From assembly GCF_965237655.1 (NCBI RefSeq), contig NZ_CBDEGB010000001.1:1116001-1180000 (forward strand): DNA of 64,000 nt, in the 5' to 3' direction. Source of the DNA: Poriferisodalis sp965237655. GTDB taxonomy: Bacteria; Actinomycetota; Acidimicrobiia; Acidimicrobiales; Poriferisodalaceae. Both the position numbers and the translations under genes were made by a program. Positions 1 to 9,500 of this stretch are shown here, one piece after another. Each line of letters begins with the position of its first letter. Positions within the stretch are counted from its first letter, which is position 1. The notes below the pieces were generated by a model. It was not told the origin of the DNA. It did not search any database and worked only from the letters and a program-made list of their open reading frames with translations.

Positions 1-355
1 CGCCGCAGGGCGCCTTGTGGACGGACCCGTCGATGCACACATCACCGAGTCGCAGGCCCATGATGCGGTCCCATGCGGCGATCGCCTCGGCTGCGATCTG
101 GTCGAAAACGCCCGCAGCGACCCACTCGTCGCGGCGTGACCGCAGCGTCGTGTCGGACACCGCGTTGTCCAACAGGATCTCCACGGACCGCCATGAGCAG
201 CCCAATACCAGCCGCCAGATGATCCCCCGCAAACACAATCGGTCGCACACGCGGGGCCGATGACAGCCCAACGGGTGACGATCCGGCGAGCGGGGCAAAA
301 GCGGCTCGACTGCCGCCCAGATGACATCCACCACTGCCTTTGTCAGAGCGCGCAT
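1..355 (-). CDS. IS5-type transposase, N-terminal part (cut by window edge)
   Basis: Reading down the minus strand from an ATG at 355, the frame stays open to the window edge (118 codons). It begins MRALTKAVVDVIWAAVEPLL and later reads RGIIWRLVLGCSWRSVE and CIDGSVHKAP. This is the N-terminal helical domain (DUF4096-like) of IS5-group DDE transposases, and the aspartate in CIDGS fits the first catalytic Asp. The rest of the gene lies outside the window, so whether the element is intact cannot be judged. It abuts the left end of the next IS, suggesting stacked insertions. The family is clear; the exact subgroup is inferred. Confidence 0.75.
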   Translation of the reverse strand, partial: MRALTKAVVDVIWAAVEPLLPRSPDRHPLGCHRPRVCDRLCLRGIIWRLVLGCSWRSVEILLDNAVSDTTLRSRRDEWVAAGVFDQIAAEAIAAWDRIMGLRLGDVCIDGSVHKAPCG

Positions 356-481
356 GATGAACAGGCACCTCCACCATGTCGTCGGTTGGAACAGCAGCCC
401 GCATCACAGCGGGCCCAACCCGACGACTGGTGGATGGTCGCCTATTCGCGCGGCCTCTTAGTGTCGTTTTTTTGGGTGGGT

Positions 482-1557
482 TTAGCCCGCATGGTCGGGT
501 TCTTGTGATTGTCGGTTGTGATGGTATGCGATGCGTTGTTCGCGTGCGCGGTCGAGGCCGTGGCGTCGGGCTGCCCTCGCGGCGTCGGCGTGGCCGTTGT
601 GTTCCTGGTCGGGGGTGACGTAGCCGATGCCGGCGTGAAGCCGGACGGTGTTGTGGTGGTTGCGCTGGGGTTCGAGCTCGGCGCGCAGCACGTCGATGTC
701 GCAGATCAGCTCCAGGTGGGGCTGCTCGGTCTTGAGGCGCCCGAACAGGCTCTCGATCCAGGCCTGGTCGGTGGGGGTGCCGGGCCGGCGGTAGTGGGTG
801 GCGAGCCAGCACAGGGCCATGAAGTCCCGTGTCGATCCCGAGGCCGTCTGGGGGCCGTTGTCGCACAGCACGAGCAGCACCGGGATGTCGTCGCTGTCGG
901 GGTCCCATCGCAGTGCGTCGGGGTTGCGCTCGTCGATGATCTCTTCGAGGCCCTCGCAGCGCAGCGCCCGGCTGAACACGGCCTGGACCTCGATGCTGGT
1001 CTCGTCCTGGGAGGTGATGTCGGCGATCGGTTTGCGGGAGACCGCGTCGCAGATCACCGTCGTGGCCGCCCGCGCGCGGGGCCAGTGGGTCGTGTCGCAG
1101 GTCCAGATCCGGTTCGGGGCCGACTCGACCCACGCCGGCCACGGCCGCTGGGCAGTGCGCGGACCGCGCTTGGGGCCGCGAAAGCGCAGGTCACGGCGTT
1201 CCAGCACACGCCGGACCGTGGACGGGTCGGCCCAGAAGCGGCCCAGCCACGACCCCCGGTGGGCGAGCTTGCGATGAGACCGGTCGACATCGCCCCACTC
1301 GTCGAACACTGCCACGATCTCGTCTTCGGCGCCCGGGATCAGCCCATGGGACGGGTTCGGCCCGGCGCTGTGTTATCGAGGCCTGAGCCATCAGCGACAC
1401 GGCGCCGCCACCGCTGGACCCGCCGCACCGACAGCCCCAAGCCCCCGCATGCAGCACCGGTGCTCCACCCCGCAGCCTCAGCGCGGCCGACCAGGCCCAG
1501 CAAAGCTGCCTTGGCGGCCGCGTCCACTCCGGCAGCGACCCGGCCGCTCAGCCCCAA
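482..1557 (-). pseudogene. IS3-type transposase OrfB of outer element, frameshifted
   Basis: The frame opens at a TTG (1557) that overlaps the end of orfA and reads MGLSGRVAAGVDAAAKAALL, then hits a stop at 1339-1341. The rest continues in another frame from about 1360 to a TAA at 482, with the integrase core: CDTTHWPRA, LCDNGPQT and PTDQAWIESLFGRLK supply the D, D and E residues. Alignment to the intact inner copy (2149-3210) shows one base missing near 1360, where the inner copy reads GGCGGGAAC and this copy GGCCGAAC. The shift could be real decay or a read error; given the split orfA, decay is likelier. Confidence 0.75.
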
Positions 1558-1730
1558 TGCCCTTTTCCCCCCGACAGCGTCAACCGCACCGCCATCTCCG
1601 CCAACGCCGCGCGCAGACGCTCCGCCTCGGCCCGAGCCTGTTCCAGCTCCACATCGCGCACCGAGCCCCGGCGACCCGGACGCGACACCGCCAACGCATC
1701 GAGCGCGCCCTGCCGGGCAACCTCGCGCAG
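1548..1730 (-). pseudogene. IS3-type OrfA of outer element, C-terminal piece
   Basis: This open stretch reads LREVARQGALDALAVSRPGR and ends KGHWG* at 1548-1550. It matches the second half of the intact OrfA at 1823-2152 (LRAVARDGAIAALQASRPGR and KSHWG*). It begins right at the inner element's left end. Joined to the piece at 3290-3415 it restores a continuous OrfA in frame (...STVAK then LREVAR...), which shows that the inner element interrupted this gene. Confidence 0.75.
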
Positions 1731-1822
1731 CTGTGTTGCGTCTGATTTAGCGCGACAGGTTCTGAGTTTTTTCAGGCAGCGTCGGGCAGGGTTGGCGGTC
1801 TCAGAGGAGGAGGCTGCGGCCG

Positions 1823-2152
1823 ATGAGTTCGCAGGACCGAATAGCGAAGCGGGTGCTGACAGCGGAGCAGAAGTACGACTTGTGGCTGCGGATGCTGACC
1901 GGGCAGATCACCCAGGCCGACGCGGCGGCGGAGGCGGGGGTGGATCGTTCGGTGATCTCTCGGCTGCGTGCGGTGGCTCGCGACGGGGCGATCGCCGCTT
2001 TGCAGGCGTCCAGGCCGGGGCGGCCGCGCCGGTCCCGTGCAGAGGCGACCGAGGCGGCGGCGTTGCGCGCCGAGGTCGAGCGGCTCCAGTCCACGGTGGT
2101 CGAGCAGGCGGTCGAGCTGGCGGTCCTGCGGGGAAAATCGCATTGGGGATGA
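1823..2152 (+). CDS. IS3-type transposase OrfA (HTH protein)
   Basis: The 109-residue protein has an N-terminal helix-turn-helix: LTAEQKYDLWLRMLTGQ, then ADAAAEAGVDRSVISRLR. A C-terminal helical, Glu-rich segment follows (RAEVERLQSTVVEQAVELAV), probably for dimerisation. This is the usual OrfA architecture, which recognises the IS ends. Its TGA stop overlaps the ATG of OrfB (ATGA at 2149-2152). In IS3 elements such overlaps usually support either translational coupling or a frameshifted OrfAB fusion. Confidence in the family is high; the subgroup is not resolved. Confidence 0.8.
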   Translation: MSSQDRIAKRVLTAEQKYDLWLRMLTGQITQADAAAEAGVDRSVISRLRAVARDGAIAALQASRPGRPRRSRAEATEAAALRAEVERLQSTVVEQAVELAVLRGKSHWG

Positions 2153-3210
2153 GCGGCCCGATCCCCGCCCGCGTCGACGGGGCCGCCAAGGCAGCGCTGC
2201 TCGGCTTGATCGGCGACGCAGCGGCTGCGGGCTGGAGTGCGGCCCGGGCCTGCGCGGTCCTCGAAGTGGACCGGGGCAGGGTGTGGCGCTGGCGGCAGCG
2301 CCGAGCCGTCGGCGGTCTTGAGGACCTCGCCCCGGGCGGGAACCCGATCCATGGGCTCCTCGAGTGGGAACAAGCCGAGATCGTGACGCTGTTCGACGAC
2401 TGGGGCGACATCGACCGCTCGCACCGCAAGCTCGCTCATCGCGGCTCCTACGAGCAGCGAGTGTGGGTGTCGCCCTCGACAGTGGATCGGGTGCTGAGCC
2501 GTCACGGCCTTGCCCTGCAAGGCGATCCGCGGCCAGCGCGCAGCGCGAAGACGCCGTGGCCGGCCTGGTGCGAATGGCACCCGAACCAGCTGTGGTGCTG
2601 GGACGGCACCCAGTTCCCGGCCTGCCGCCCAGCCAAGCACGCGTACGCGATCGTCGACCTCGTCAGCCGCAAATGGATCTGCACCCACCTCACCGCCAAC
2701 CCCGACTCGGTCGCCGCTCGGGTCCTGTTCATGCGCGGCCTCGACAACGAGGGGCTGCTCACCGACGAGCTGCGGGCACGCCTCGACGACCCCGACGCCG
2801 AACCCCCCGACGACAGAGCCGAGATCCCGCTGCTGCTGGCGATCTCGGACAACGGCACCGAGATGCGCGCCAACGACACCCGCCGGTTCATGGCCCTGTG
2901 CTCGATCGCCCAGCACTTCGGCCGCCCCTCCACACCGACCGACCAAGCCTGGATCGAGTCGCTGTGGGGCCACGTCAAACACGAGCACCCCCACCTCACC
3001 GCGATCACCGACCCCGCCCTGCTCGCCGCCGAGCTCGAACGGGCCCGAGCCCGCCACAACAGCGTCCGGCTGCACGAAGCCATCGGCTACGTGACCCCAA
3101 ACGACGAACACGAAAGCCGCGGTGACGCCATCCGAACCGCCCGCCAACAAGGGATGCGCAACGCCGACCGGCAACGCCGAGCCTGGCACCGAAACCGACC
3201 ACTACCATGA
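2149..3210 (+). CDS. IS3-type transposase OrfB (integrase core)
   Basis: The 353-residue protein starts MSGPIPARVDGAAKAALLGL at the ATG overlapping the orfA stop. An N-terminal helical region leads to RSHRKLAHRGSYEQRVWVSP, a typical pre-core segment, and then the rve/RNase H-like core. The catalytic acidic residues are visible in CWDGTQF, ISDNGTEMRA and PTDQAWIESLWGHVKHEHP, and the end has the familiar HNSVRLHEAIGYVTP. The gene is intact and probably catalyses transposition together with OrfA. Its closest relative in the window is the frameshifted copy at 482-1557. Confidence 0.85.
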   Translation: MSGPIPARVDGAAKAALLGLIGDAAAAGWSAARACAVLEVDRGRVWRWRQRRAVGGLEDLAPGGNPIHGLLEWEQAEIVTLFDDWGDIDRSHRKLAHRGSYEQRVWVSPSTVDRVLSRHGLALQGDPRPARSAKTPWPAWCEWHPNQLWCWDGTQFPACRPAKHAYAIVDLVSRKWICTHLTANPDSVAARVLFMRGLDNEGLLTDELRARLDDPDAEPPDDRAEIPLLLAISDNGTEMRANDTRRFMALCSIAQHFGRPSTPTDQAWIESLWGHVKHEHPHLTAITDPALLAAELERARARHNSVRLHEAIGYVTPNDEHESRGDAIRTARQQGMRNADRQRRAWHRNRPLP

Positions 3211-3289
3211 CCAACCAACCACCACCGCCCACCCGCCGATGCGGCCTGAAAAAACCGGCGATCTGTCGCGAAGAGTCAGACACACCTCA

Positions 3290-3415
3290 CTTCGCGACAG
3301 TCGAACGATCCACCCCAGCGCGCCCGGCCGCTTCCGCGACCGTGATCTCCCCACGCACGAGCTGCATCCAGATCTCGTACTTCTCCTGCGGCGCCAAAAA
3401 CCGCTTCCTCTTCAT
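3290..3415 (-). pseudogene. IS3-type OrfA of outer element, N-terminal piece
   Basis: The piece begins MKRKRFLAPQEKYEIWMQLV with an ATG at 3415 and ends ...GVDRSTVAK at the right boundary of the inner element. It matches the helix-turn-helix half of the intact OrfA (LTAEQKYDLWLRML and VDRSVISR). Its continuation lies 1.56 kb away at 1548-1730. Together they form one gene cut by the inner insertion. Confidence 0.75.
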
Positions 3416-3499
3416 GGCAGGCTGAGAACTCAACGGGCCTCCTCAATGCTCGATCGAGAATCCTCCCATGCCGGCTGAAAACAACCCCAAACAGCGACA

Positions 3500-3711
3500 C
3501 GAAATCAGCCTCAACACATCACCAGTTGCGGCACACGTGTTTCACCCGGCTGCGTGAGGCGGGAATGGCTCTCGAAGCGATCCAGGCCCAGGCCGGGCAT
3601 CGGTCGATCGAGTCGACAAGGATCTATCTGCACTTGGCGAACGATTGGCTCGCCGGTGAGTATCGCCGGGCGACCGAGGCGATCGATGCCCAACAGGTCG
3701 GGGAGTGGTGA
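3500..3711 (+). pseudogene. Tyrosine recombinase, C-terminal remnant
   Basis: Directly after the outer IS end the frame reads THHQLRHTCFTRLREAG, then QAQAGHRSIESTRIYLHLAN. These are the C-terminal boxes of a phage-type integrase: H-x-L-R-H supplies the second catalytic Arg and His, GH...ST supplies the third His, and TRIYLHL holds the nucleophilic Tyr. The N-terminal two thirds, including the first catalytic Arg, are missing, and no start codon belongs to this piece. The TGA at 3709-3711 overlaps the ATG of the next frame, as in actinobacterial recombinase operons. It is the end of an integrase destroyed by IS insertion. Confidence 0.8.
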
Positions 3712-4539
3712 TGCCCGCCGCGCTCTGCGTCGATGATCGGTCCCGTGACGAACTCGACGAGTTCGGTCGTGCTTTGGAGGCGGCCGGCCAGCAGGCATGG
3801 GCGTCCACGCTTCGCGCGGCGCGCACCTTTCGCAGCCGAGTCGACCGAGCCGGGGGCTGGGACCGAGTCGAGCTGGACACCCAGCTGGAGTGGATGCGCC
3901 GGGCCCGGCCGTTCGTTTCGTGGCTGCTGGCCACCGGGCGCCTAGCTGCGAGCGCTGACTTCTTGGCACGGGCCGATCTGCGTCTGGGGCTCACCGCCCG
4001 CAAACACCTTGTCGAGGTTCACGCTTGGTTCGTCAACGCCGCCGACCGTGTGGATGCCACCGACGAGGACACGGCGCTGCAGTGGAACGCCCTGTGCAAA
4101 GTGGCCGCGTTGTCCGCCACCCGTCCCGACGACGTCGATACCGACCGGTTCTTCGCGGCTCGGTCCGACCTCTGCGCCGCGTACAGGAGGCGGGGCCGCC
4201 CCGAGGCCGGACGCAACGCCGGTTCGATCTTTCACCGACAAGGTCGAGGCCCTCCATGGCCAACCCCACCAACTCCCCGCCAGCGACGAAGGCAACGAGA
4301 TGCGCAAACTCCGTGCCGAGATGCACCGGCGCATGCTCGGCAACGGCTGCTGCGCCCGACCCGTCGAGATGGACTGCCACTTCGAATCGATCTGCGAGTC
4401 CTGCAACTTCTTCGTCACCACGACCGAGTTCAAACCAACGCTGCGCCGCCAACGCGACGACGCCGCCGACAAGGGCCAGATCGGTCGCCAGAAGATCTTC
4501 GACGGCCTCCTCGACCGACTCGACGAGCAAGCCTCATGA
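3711..4539 (+). pseudogene. Recombinase-associated gene, frameshifted remnant
   Basis: The frame opens MPAALCVDDRSRDELDEFGR from an ATG overlapping the upstream recombinase stop and runs through an Arg-rich helical region (SRVDRAGGWDRVELDTQLEW, RKHLVEVHAWFVNAAD). Near 4195-4230 the coding signal moves to another frame, ending RPVEMDCHFESICESCNFFV, KPTLRRQRDDAADKGQ and LFDRLDEQAS-like residues at 4539. That Cys-containing end resembles the tails of actinobacterial transposon recombinases. Either one base is lost or two gene ends are joined. I infer a dead member of a multi-recombinase operon; no function is expected. Confidence 0.55.
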
Positions 4540-4567
4540 CATCCCCACTTGACCCGATCACCCGCAT

Positions 4568-4645
4568 AAGTACAACACCCGACGGCTCCACAGCACCCTC
4601 GACATGACCAGCCCGACCGACTACGAACTAGCCAACACCAACTGA
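4568..4645 (+). pseudogene. IS3-type transposase OrfB, 3' scrap
   Basis: A 25-codon frame reads KYNTRRLHSTLDMTSPTDYE and ends LANTN* at 4645. This is the recognisable last stretch of IS3-family OrfB proteins (YN...RLHSxLxxxSPxxYE). Nothing else of that element remains, and its sequence differs from the two IS3-type copies upstream, so it marks an older, separate insertion. Confidence 0.65.
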
Positions 4646-4676
4646 CCAACCCTCCACGATTTGGGGGGAAGCCCAC

Positions 4677-5168
4677 CTACTCACAGCCGGCGTCTGTCCG
4701 CGCACGCCGACACCCGTTGGTGTCGGGTCCGCCGTCTGTGTGGTCGGTTCCGTTGCCTCCGTCGAGGGTGTCGTCGCCTTGGCCGCCGTAGACGCGGTCG
4801 TCGCCTGGGCCTCCTCGGAGGGTGTCGTTCCCGGCGCCGCCGTCGAGCTGGTCGTCGTGGCCTTGCCCGTCGAGAGTGTCATCGCCCGGGCCGCCTCACA
4901 GCGCGTCGTTTTGGGTGTTGCCGTCGAGTGTGTCGTCGCCCGATCCGCCGTGCAGCATGTCCGCGCCCGCACCGCCGGTGAGGGTGTCCGAATCGATCCC
5001 GCCCCAGATGGTGTCGTCGCCGTTGCCGCCGCGCAGCGTGTCCGTCCCCGGTCCGCCCCAGAGGATGTCGTCGCCGCCGAGGCCGCAGATCACGTCGTCG
5101 CCTAGCGTGCCCCGGATCGTGTCGCCGATTTCTGTGCCGATGATCGTGCACCCCGCAGTGCCCACCAT
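4677..5168 (-). pseudogene. Duplicated RTX-repeat tail with in-frame TGA
   Basis: Read from an ATG at 5168 the frame gives MVGTAGCTIIGTEIGDTIRG, then RTX nonapeptides such as GGDDILWGG and GGAGADMLHGG. It stops at TGA 4896-4898, then continues in the same frame with more repeats to AGCE* at 4677. The C-terminal RTX block of the large gene at 6562-13877 has the same plan and the same last residues, with TGG (Trp) where this copy has TGA. It therefore looks like a shortened duplicate with one nonsense mutation. The ATG overlaps the stop of the RDD gene (TGATG), so translational coupling of a short RTX peptide is possible but unproven. Confidence 0.7.
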
Positions 5169-6391
5169 CACCGGCGCATGAACTCCTGCCAACGCCGGGC
5201 CATGTCGCTCTCCCCCGAAGCACGCCGACCAAACAGACCACGCGGCGACGGCCCGGCCGGGAGCCGAACCACCGACGTGCCGACGAGCTTGTCGCGCCAG
5301 CCGCGCCGCTGGGGATCCCACAGCACAGAGGCATGCATCAGCGCCCACATGCTCAACGACAACACGGCGAGCCACGCTCCGGGGATCCCTTCAGTGCCGC
5401 TCCACCACGCCCACAGCAGCGCTGCGACACCGACCAGCAGCGGCACAGCACTGACCGCCCAGCGCAGCAGCGCACCGCCGGGCCCCACCGGACGGTCGTC
5501 CGCGAAGCGCACCACCCTGATGCCTGCAATGCGCTGGCCCGCCGTCGCACCCCAGCAGCGCGCAACCACCGGCCCGCACACCACCAGAATCATCGCGAGC
5601 ATCGCCACCGGCGGCGCCCAATACACCGCACTCCAACTCAAGATGTCGAGATACGTCCTCAGACCTAGATCCAGGTAATGGAGGCCGTAGTCCTCCATAG
5701 CCGACAGCACCGACCATCCGCCCAGCAGCACCAACGCAACCCCAGAGACCACATCGACCAGCCCCGCCCCGACACGCGCCGGCACGCCCGCCCGCGCAGC
5801 AACCGGGGTCTCGCCCCGCTCAACGAGGCCGCTGTGCCCCCGCGGCTCGCGGCCGACCTCCGCAGCCGAGGCGCGCACCACGACTGTGCCCGCAAGCCTG
5901 TCATGCCAACCCCGCTCGTCCCGACGAAACGCCATCGAAAGAGCGAGAACGAACATCACCACGAACCAGCCCGTACCCAGCGTCAACACGCCCGCGAGCG
6001 TCGGCAACAGCACCCGCAGCCACGACGAAGCCGCCGAGACCGGCGCCCCATCCGTGTAACGCACCACCCTGATCCCCATCGCCTGCTTGCCCACCGTGGC
6101 ACCCCAGCGCGCAACCATCAGCGGCTCATACACCAGCAACACCAGCAGCCCCGCCAAGCCATACACGTCCAGTACCGGAGGAACCTCATATCCCGGCTCG
6201 ACACCCCCAGCCAGTCCCGTCGCCAGTCCGTGACCGAAAACCCCAAACGCGCGCAAAACAAGCGATTTCGCAATCATCAGCATCGCCGGGCTCAGCACGA
6301 CCAAGTCCAGCAACCTGGCCCGATGACGCCGCTCCAAAGACGCCTGCACAACACTGCGGCCGTCGCCCAAACACACGACGAAGCTGCTCAC
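5168..6391 (-). CDS. Membrane protein with two RDD domains
   Basis: The 407-residue protein carries two tandem RDD-type units. Unit 1 (about residues 20-180) has RARLLDLVVLSPAM, WGATVGKQAMGIRVVR and RRDERGWHDRLAGTVVV. Unit 2 (about 210-390) has GAGLVDVVSGVALV, WGATAGQRIAGIRVVR and RRGWRDKLVGTSVVRL. Each unit holds several hydrophobic segments. RDD proteins are small integral membrane proteins of mostly unknown role, some linked to ion transport. The typical family member has one unit, so this is an internal duplication or fusion. It lies downstream of the large LRR/RTX gene on the same strand, and its stop overlaps the RTX fragment. Confidence 0.8.
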   Translation of the reverse strand: MSSFVVCLGDGRSVVQASLERRHRARLLDLVVLSPAMLMIAKSLVLRAFGVFGHGLATGLAGGVEPGYEVPPVLDVYGLAGLLVLLVYEPLMVARWGATVGKQAMGIRVVRYTDGAPVSAASSWLRVLLPTLAGVLTLGTGWFVVMFVLALSMAFRRDERGWHDRLAGTVVVRASAAEVGREPRGHSGLVERGETPVAARAGVPARVGAGLVDVVSGVALVLLGGWSVLSAMEDYGLHYLDLGLRTYLDILSWSAVYWAPPVAMLAMILVVCGPVVARCWGATAGQRIAGIRVVRFADDRPVGPGGALLRWAVSAVPLLVGVAALLWAWWSGTEGIPGAWLAVLSLSMWALMHASVLWDPQRRGWRDKLVGTSVVRLPAGPSPRGLFGRRASGESDMARRWQEFMRR

Positions 6392-6561
6392 TGGCTCGAC
6401 AATCCCGCCCGCACGGAACAGCCCCGCCTCGACTGCCGGGCAGGGGATGCAACGCCGAGCTTGCGGCGTCGGCGACCCCCGACCGCGCTCAGAACACTCG
6501 CATCAATGGCATGGACCTGAGTGCGGGCCGCTGCGGATGGTTGGGCGAGACCCATGGCAGT

Positions 6562-9500
6562 TCACTCGCAGCCAGCAGCTGTCCCGGCACGCCGACAGGT
6601 GTCGGTGTCGGGTCCGCCGTCGGTGTGGTCGGTTCCGTTGCCTCCGTCGAGACCGTCATCGCCCGGGCCGCCATATAGGCGGTCATCGCCCGCTCCGCCC
6701 CACAGCGTGTCGTTCCCAACGCCGCCGATCAACTGGTCGTCGTGGCCGCCTCCGTCAAGGGTGTCCGTTCCGGGGCCTCCCCACAGGCCGTCGTTCTGAG
6801 TGTTGCCGTCGAGTGTGTCGTCGCCCGTTCCGCCGTGCAGCATGTCGGCGCCTGCTCCGCCGGTGAGGGTGTCCGCGTCGAGCCCGCCCCAGATGGTGTC
6901 GTCGCCGTTGCCGCCGCGCACCATGTCCGCGCCCGGGCCGCCCCAGATGGTGTCGTTGCCGGCGTGCCCGTCGAGGGTGTCATCGCCCGGGCCGCCCCAG
7001 ATTAGATCCACTTCGCCGCCGCCGTCGGCGGTGTCGTCGCCGAGGCCGCCCATGATGCGGTCATCACGCCGATTGCCATAGAGCGTGTCGTCGCCGTCGC
7101 CGCCCCACAGCGTGTCCGCTCCGTTGCCGCCCCACAGCGTGTCGGCTCCCTGGCCGCCCCAGATCAGGTCGTCACCGTCACCTATGCCGATGAGGGTCTC
7201 GTTGCCGCCATAGAGCATGTCGTCGCCCGGGCCGCCGACGATCACATCGTCACCGTCAAGCCCGTAGATCGTGTCATCGCCGCCAAGACCGCAGATCACG
7301 TCGTCGCCGGGAGTGCCGCGGATCGTGTCGTCGGCTTGTGTGCCGATGATCGTGCACCCGGCGGTGCCGACCATCATCGTTACGTGAGCGGTCGCGCAGT
7401 TCGCCAGCGAGTCGCACACCTCATAGGACAACGACACAGTGCCACCGGCCGCCGCCGCCGTGAAGCTGACGACCGAGCGACCATCGGCATCCTGTGTCAC
7501 CGTCGCAGTGCCGGCTGCAGGAGCTGTGGAGATTCGCAGCGACCCTGCATCGATGTCCTCATTAGGGTCATGATCATTGCCCAGCACATCGATCACGACG
7601 GTGGCCGACTCCTCGGCCCACACCCAGTCATCAGCCGGCTCAGGACCGGCCTGGGCAACGGTCACCCGCGGGGCCACCACCAGCTCAAAGTCATCGTCGA
7701 TCACCGTGTCAGCAGTGTCGATGCTGTGGACCGAGTCCATGCCCGGTCCGCCATGCACCGTGTCCACACCGGCACCGGCCACTATTCGGTCGTCGCCCCC
7801 GTTGCCTTGAATCACATCGTCGCCGTCGCCGCCGTAGATCCATTCCACACCGGCGCCACCCAAGATCACATCGTCGCCGCCCTTGGCGTCGATGATGTGG
7901 AACGCACGCCAGTCGCCACGGTCAGGCACGCAGATCACGTCATCACCTTCGGTGCCCTCGATCAGTTCGACACCCGCGGTGCCAGTGATAGTGCACCCCG
8001 CAGCCACCGTCACCGTGAGATCGGCTTCGACGCCGATCCCCCAGCCGTCGAACACGACATAGGAAGTCTCAACGGTGCCCCAGAACCCGGCGTCAGGCGT
8101 GAACGTCACCAAACCGGTCGCAGTGTCGACGCTGAACTTGCCGCCGTCGGCGGAACGCACCCGCACCGACGACGCTTCCAGCGAGCCGCCCGTCGGCGCC
8201 CTGTCGTTAGCCAGCACCCGGACCTGCACGCTGATTCCCAGCGCCATGGTCGCCGTGTCAGCCGCCGCGCACGGCACGATCCCCGGGTATGCCACCATCG
8301 ATCCGGTCATGAACGCATAACGCGTCTCGTCGTCGGCGCCTTCGCCCGATGCCTGGAAGACGTACCCGCGCGGCACCGCATCAACGGTTGCCGCCGACAC
8401 GGTCGGCACGGTCCACGACGCCTCGATGCGGCCGTCCCCGTCCGCCGTCGCATTCGTGATCGTCGGGTCGCTCAGCGCCGCGTCGCCCCCTGACACCGCG
8501 CGTCCCACGAACGACACCGTCGAGTTCGCGGCGAAGCCTCCCGCCGTGAGCATCACCGTCTCTGCGGGGGCCACGAAGGCTGCGCCGCAACCGGATACCG
8601 CCGCTGCGCGCTTGACGGACAGCACACCCCACGAGAAATCTGTGCCTTCGTCCGTGTCGCTGTCGGAGCCATCGTCGTCATCGTCAGCGGAACCGTCGCC
8701 GTCGCCGCTGCGCTTGGCCAGCCCAGAACTCGCCGAACCCTCGACATCGCGCTGCTGGCTGCGGGACCCAGCCGACCCCGTCGCCGCGTCCTGGTCCTGG
8801 GGAACGGGGTTCACCGGCAGACCCGCCGCGGTCAATCCGATCTTGGGGTCGCGGATCGCATTGCGCACGTAGTCCCACACGATCTCCGCATAGCCCACAT
8901 GACCCGCCACCGTCGGATGAAACGACTTGCCGTTCACGCCGCTGTCCTCGACGTCATCGGCCACAAAACCGTTCAGCCACGGATCGCCGCTGCACTGGTC
9001 ATGACCCACGAAACCCGACGGATGTCGCACCGAGTCCACCTCGCCTACGACATTCACGAAATGCACCCGCGCCCTCAACGCCGCCTTCTGCAACGCCTCG
9101 TTCAGGTCATCAGCGCCCTGACGCAGGAACAACGCCTCCCCGGGATCGATCTTCACGATCCCCGGAGCGAACTGCGCAGTGCCATCGCTCAGGAGACTGT
9201 CCAACCAATCGCTGCTGAGAGCGAATGCGACTTCTTGAGCGTTCAGGCTTTCGCACTCATAGAAGGTCTCGAAGTAGATTTCGAGACGGCTTCGGCATTC
9301 AACTGAGACACCCAAATGGCGCAATTCTCCCTCGTATGTTTGGCGCATCTGTTCGAATTGGGCTTGACCGGAGTGAATCTGCAGTAATTCGTACAAAGTG
9401 TTGACCGTTTCGATCTGGTCGCGTGAGAGCCCGCCGCATGGCTCCATCACCGGCGTCAGATAGGGGTAGCCCAAGAGCATTATTGACGCTTGGGGCGCGA

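Larger units (their letters stand above)
1732..3289 (+). mobile_element. Inner IS3-type element, intact
   Basis: This 1,558-bp element contains overlapping orfA and orfB on the plus strand. Its ends form imperfect inverted repeats of about 46 bp. Both read inward from TG, share GTCTGA and CGCGACAG, and finish with GTTTTTTCAGGC (left 1732-1777, right 3244-3289). The boundaries were set from the repeats and from the restored reading frame of the interrupted outer orfA. A clean target duplication is not visible. Both orfs are open, so this copy could still be mobile. Confidence 0.8.
462..3499 (-). mobile_element. Outer IS3-type element, split by a second IS
   Basis: The minus-strand element carries orfA and orfB of an IS3-like transposase. 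Its orfA is in two pieces (3290-3415 and 1548-1730) separated exactly by the inner element at 1732-3289. The ends look like imperfect inverted repeats: TGTCG followed by a T-rich stretch and TGGG near 462-476, and the matching form near 3485-3499. The right end lies inside a tyrosine recombinase gene, whose surviving 3' part starts at about 3500. No clear target duplication was found. OrfB also has a frameshift, so this copy is dead. Confidence 0.7.

Noticed and set aside
1801..3189. Long minus-strand frame opposite the inner IS transposase
   Set aside because: It is the GC-driven shadow of orfB; the plus-strand frame carries all the integrase motifs.
4896..4898. In-frame TGA of the RTX duplicate as a second selenocysteine site
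   Set aside because: The paralogous codon is TGG (Trp) in a structural repeat, so this is a nonsense change, not a redox Cys position.
4740..5105. Plus-strand frames rich in Val and Ala over the RTX repeats
   Set aside because: They are antisense to RTX nonapeptides; the repeat DNA forces open frames on the other strand.
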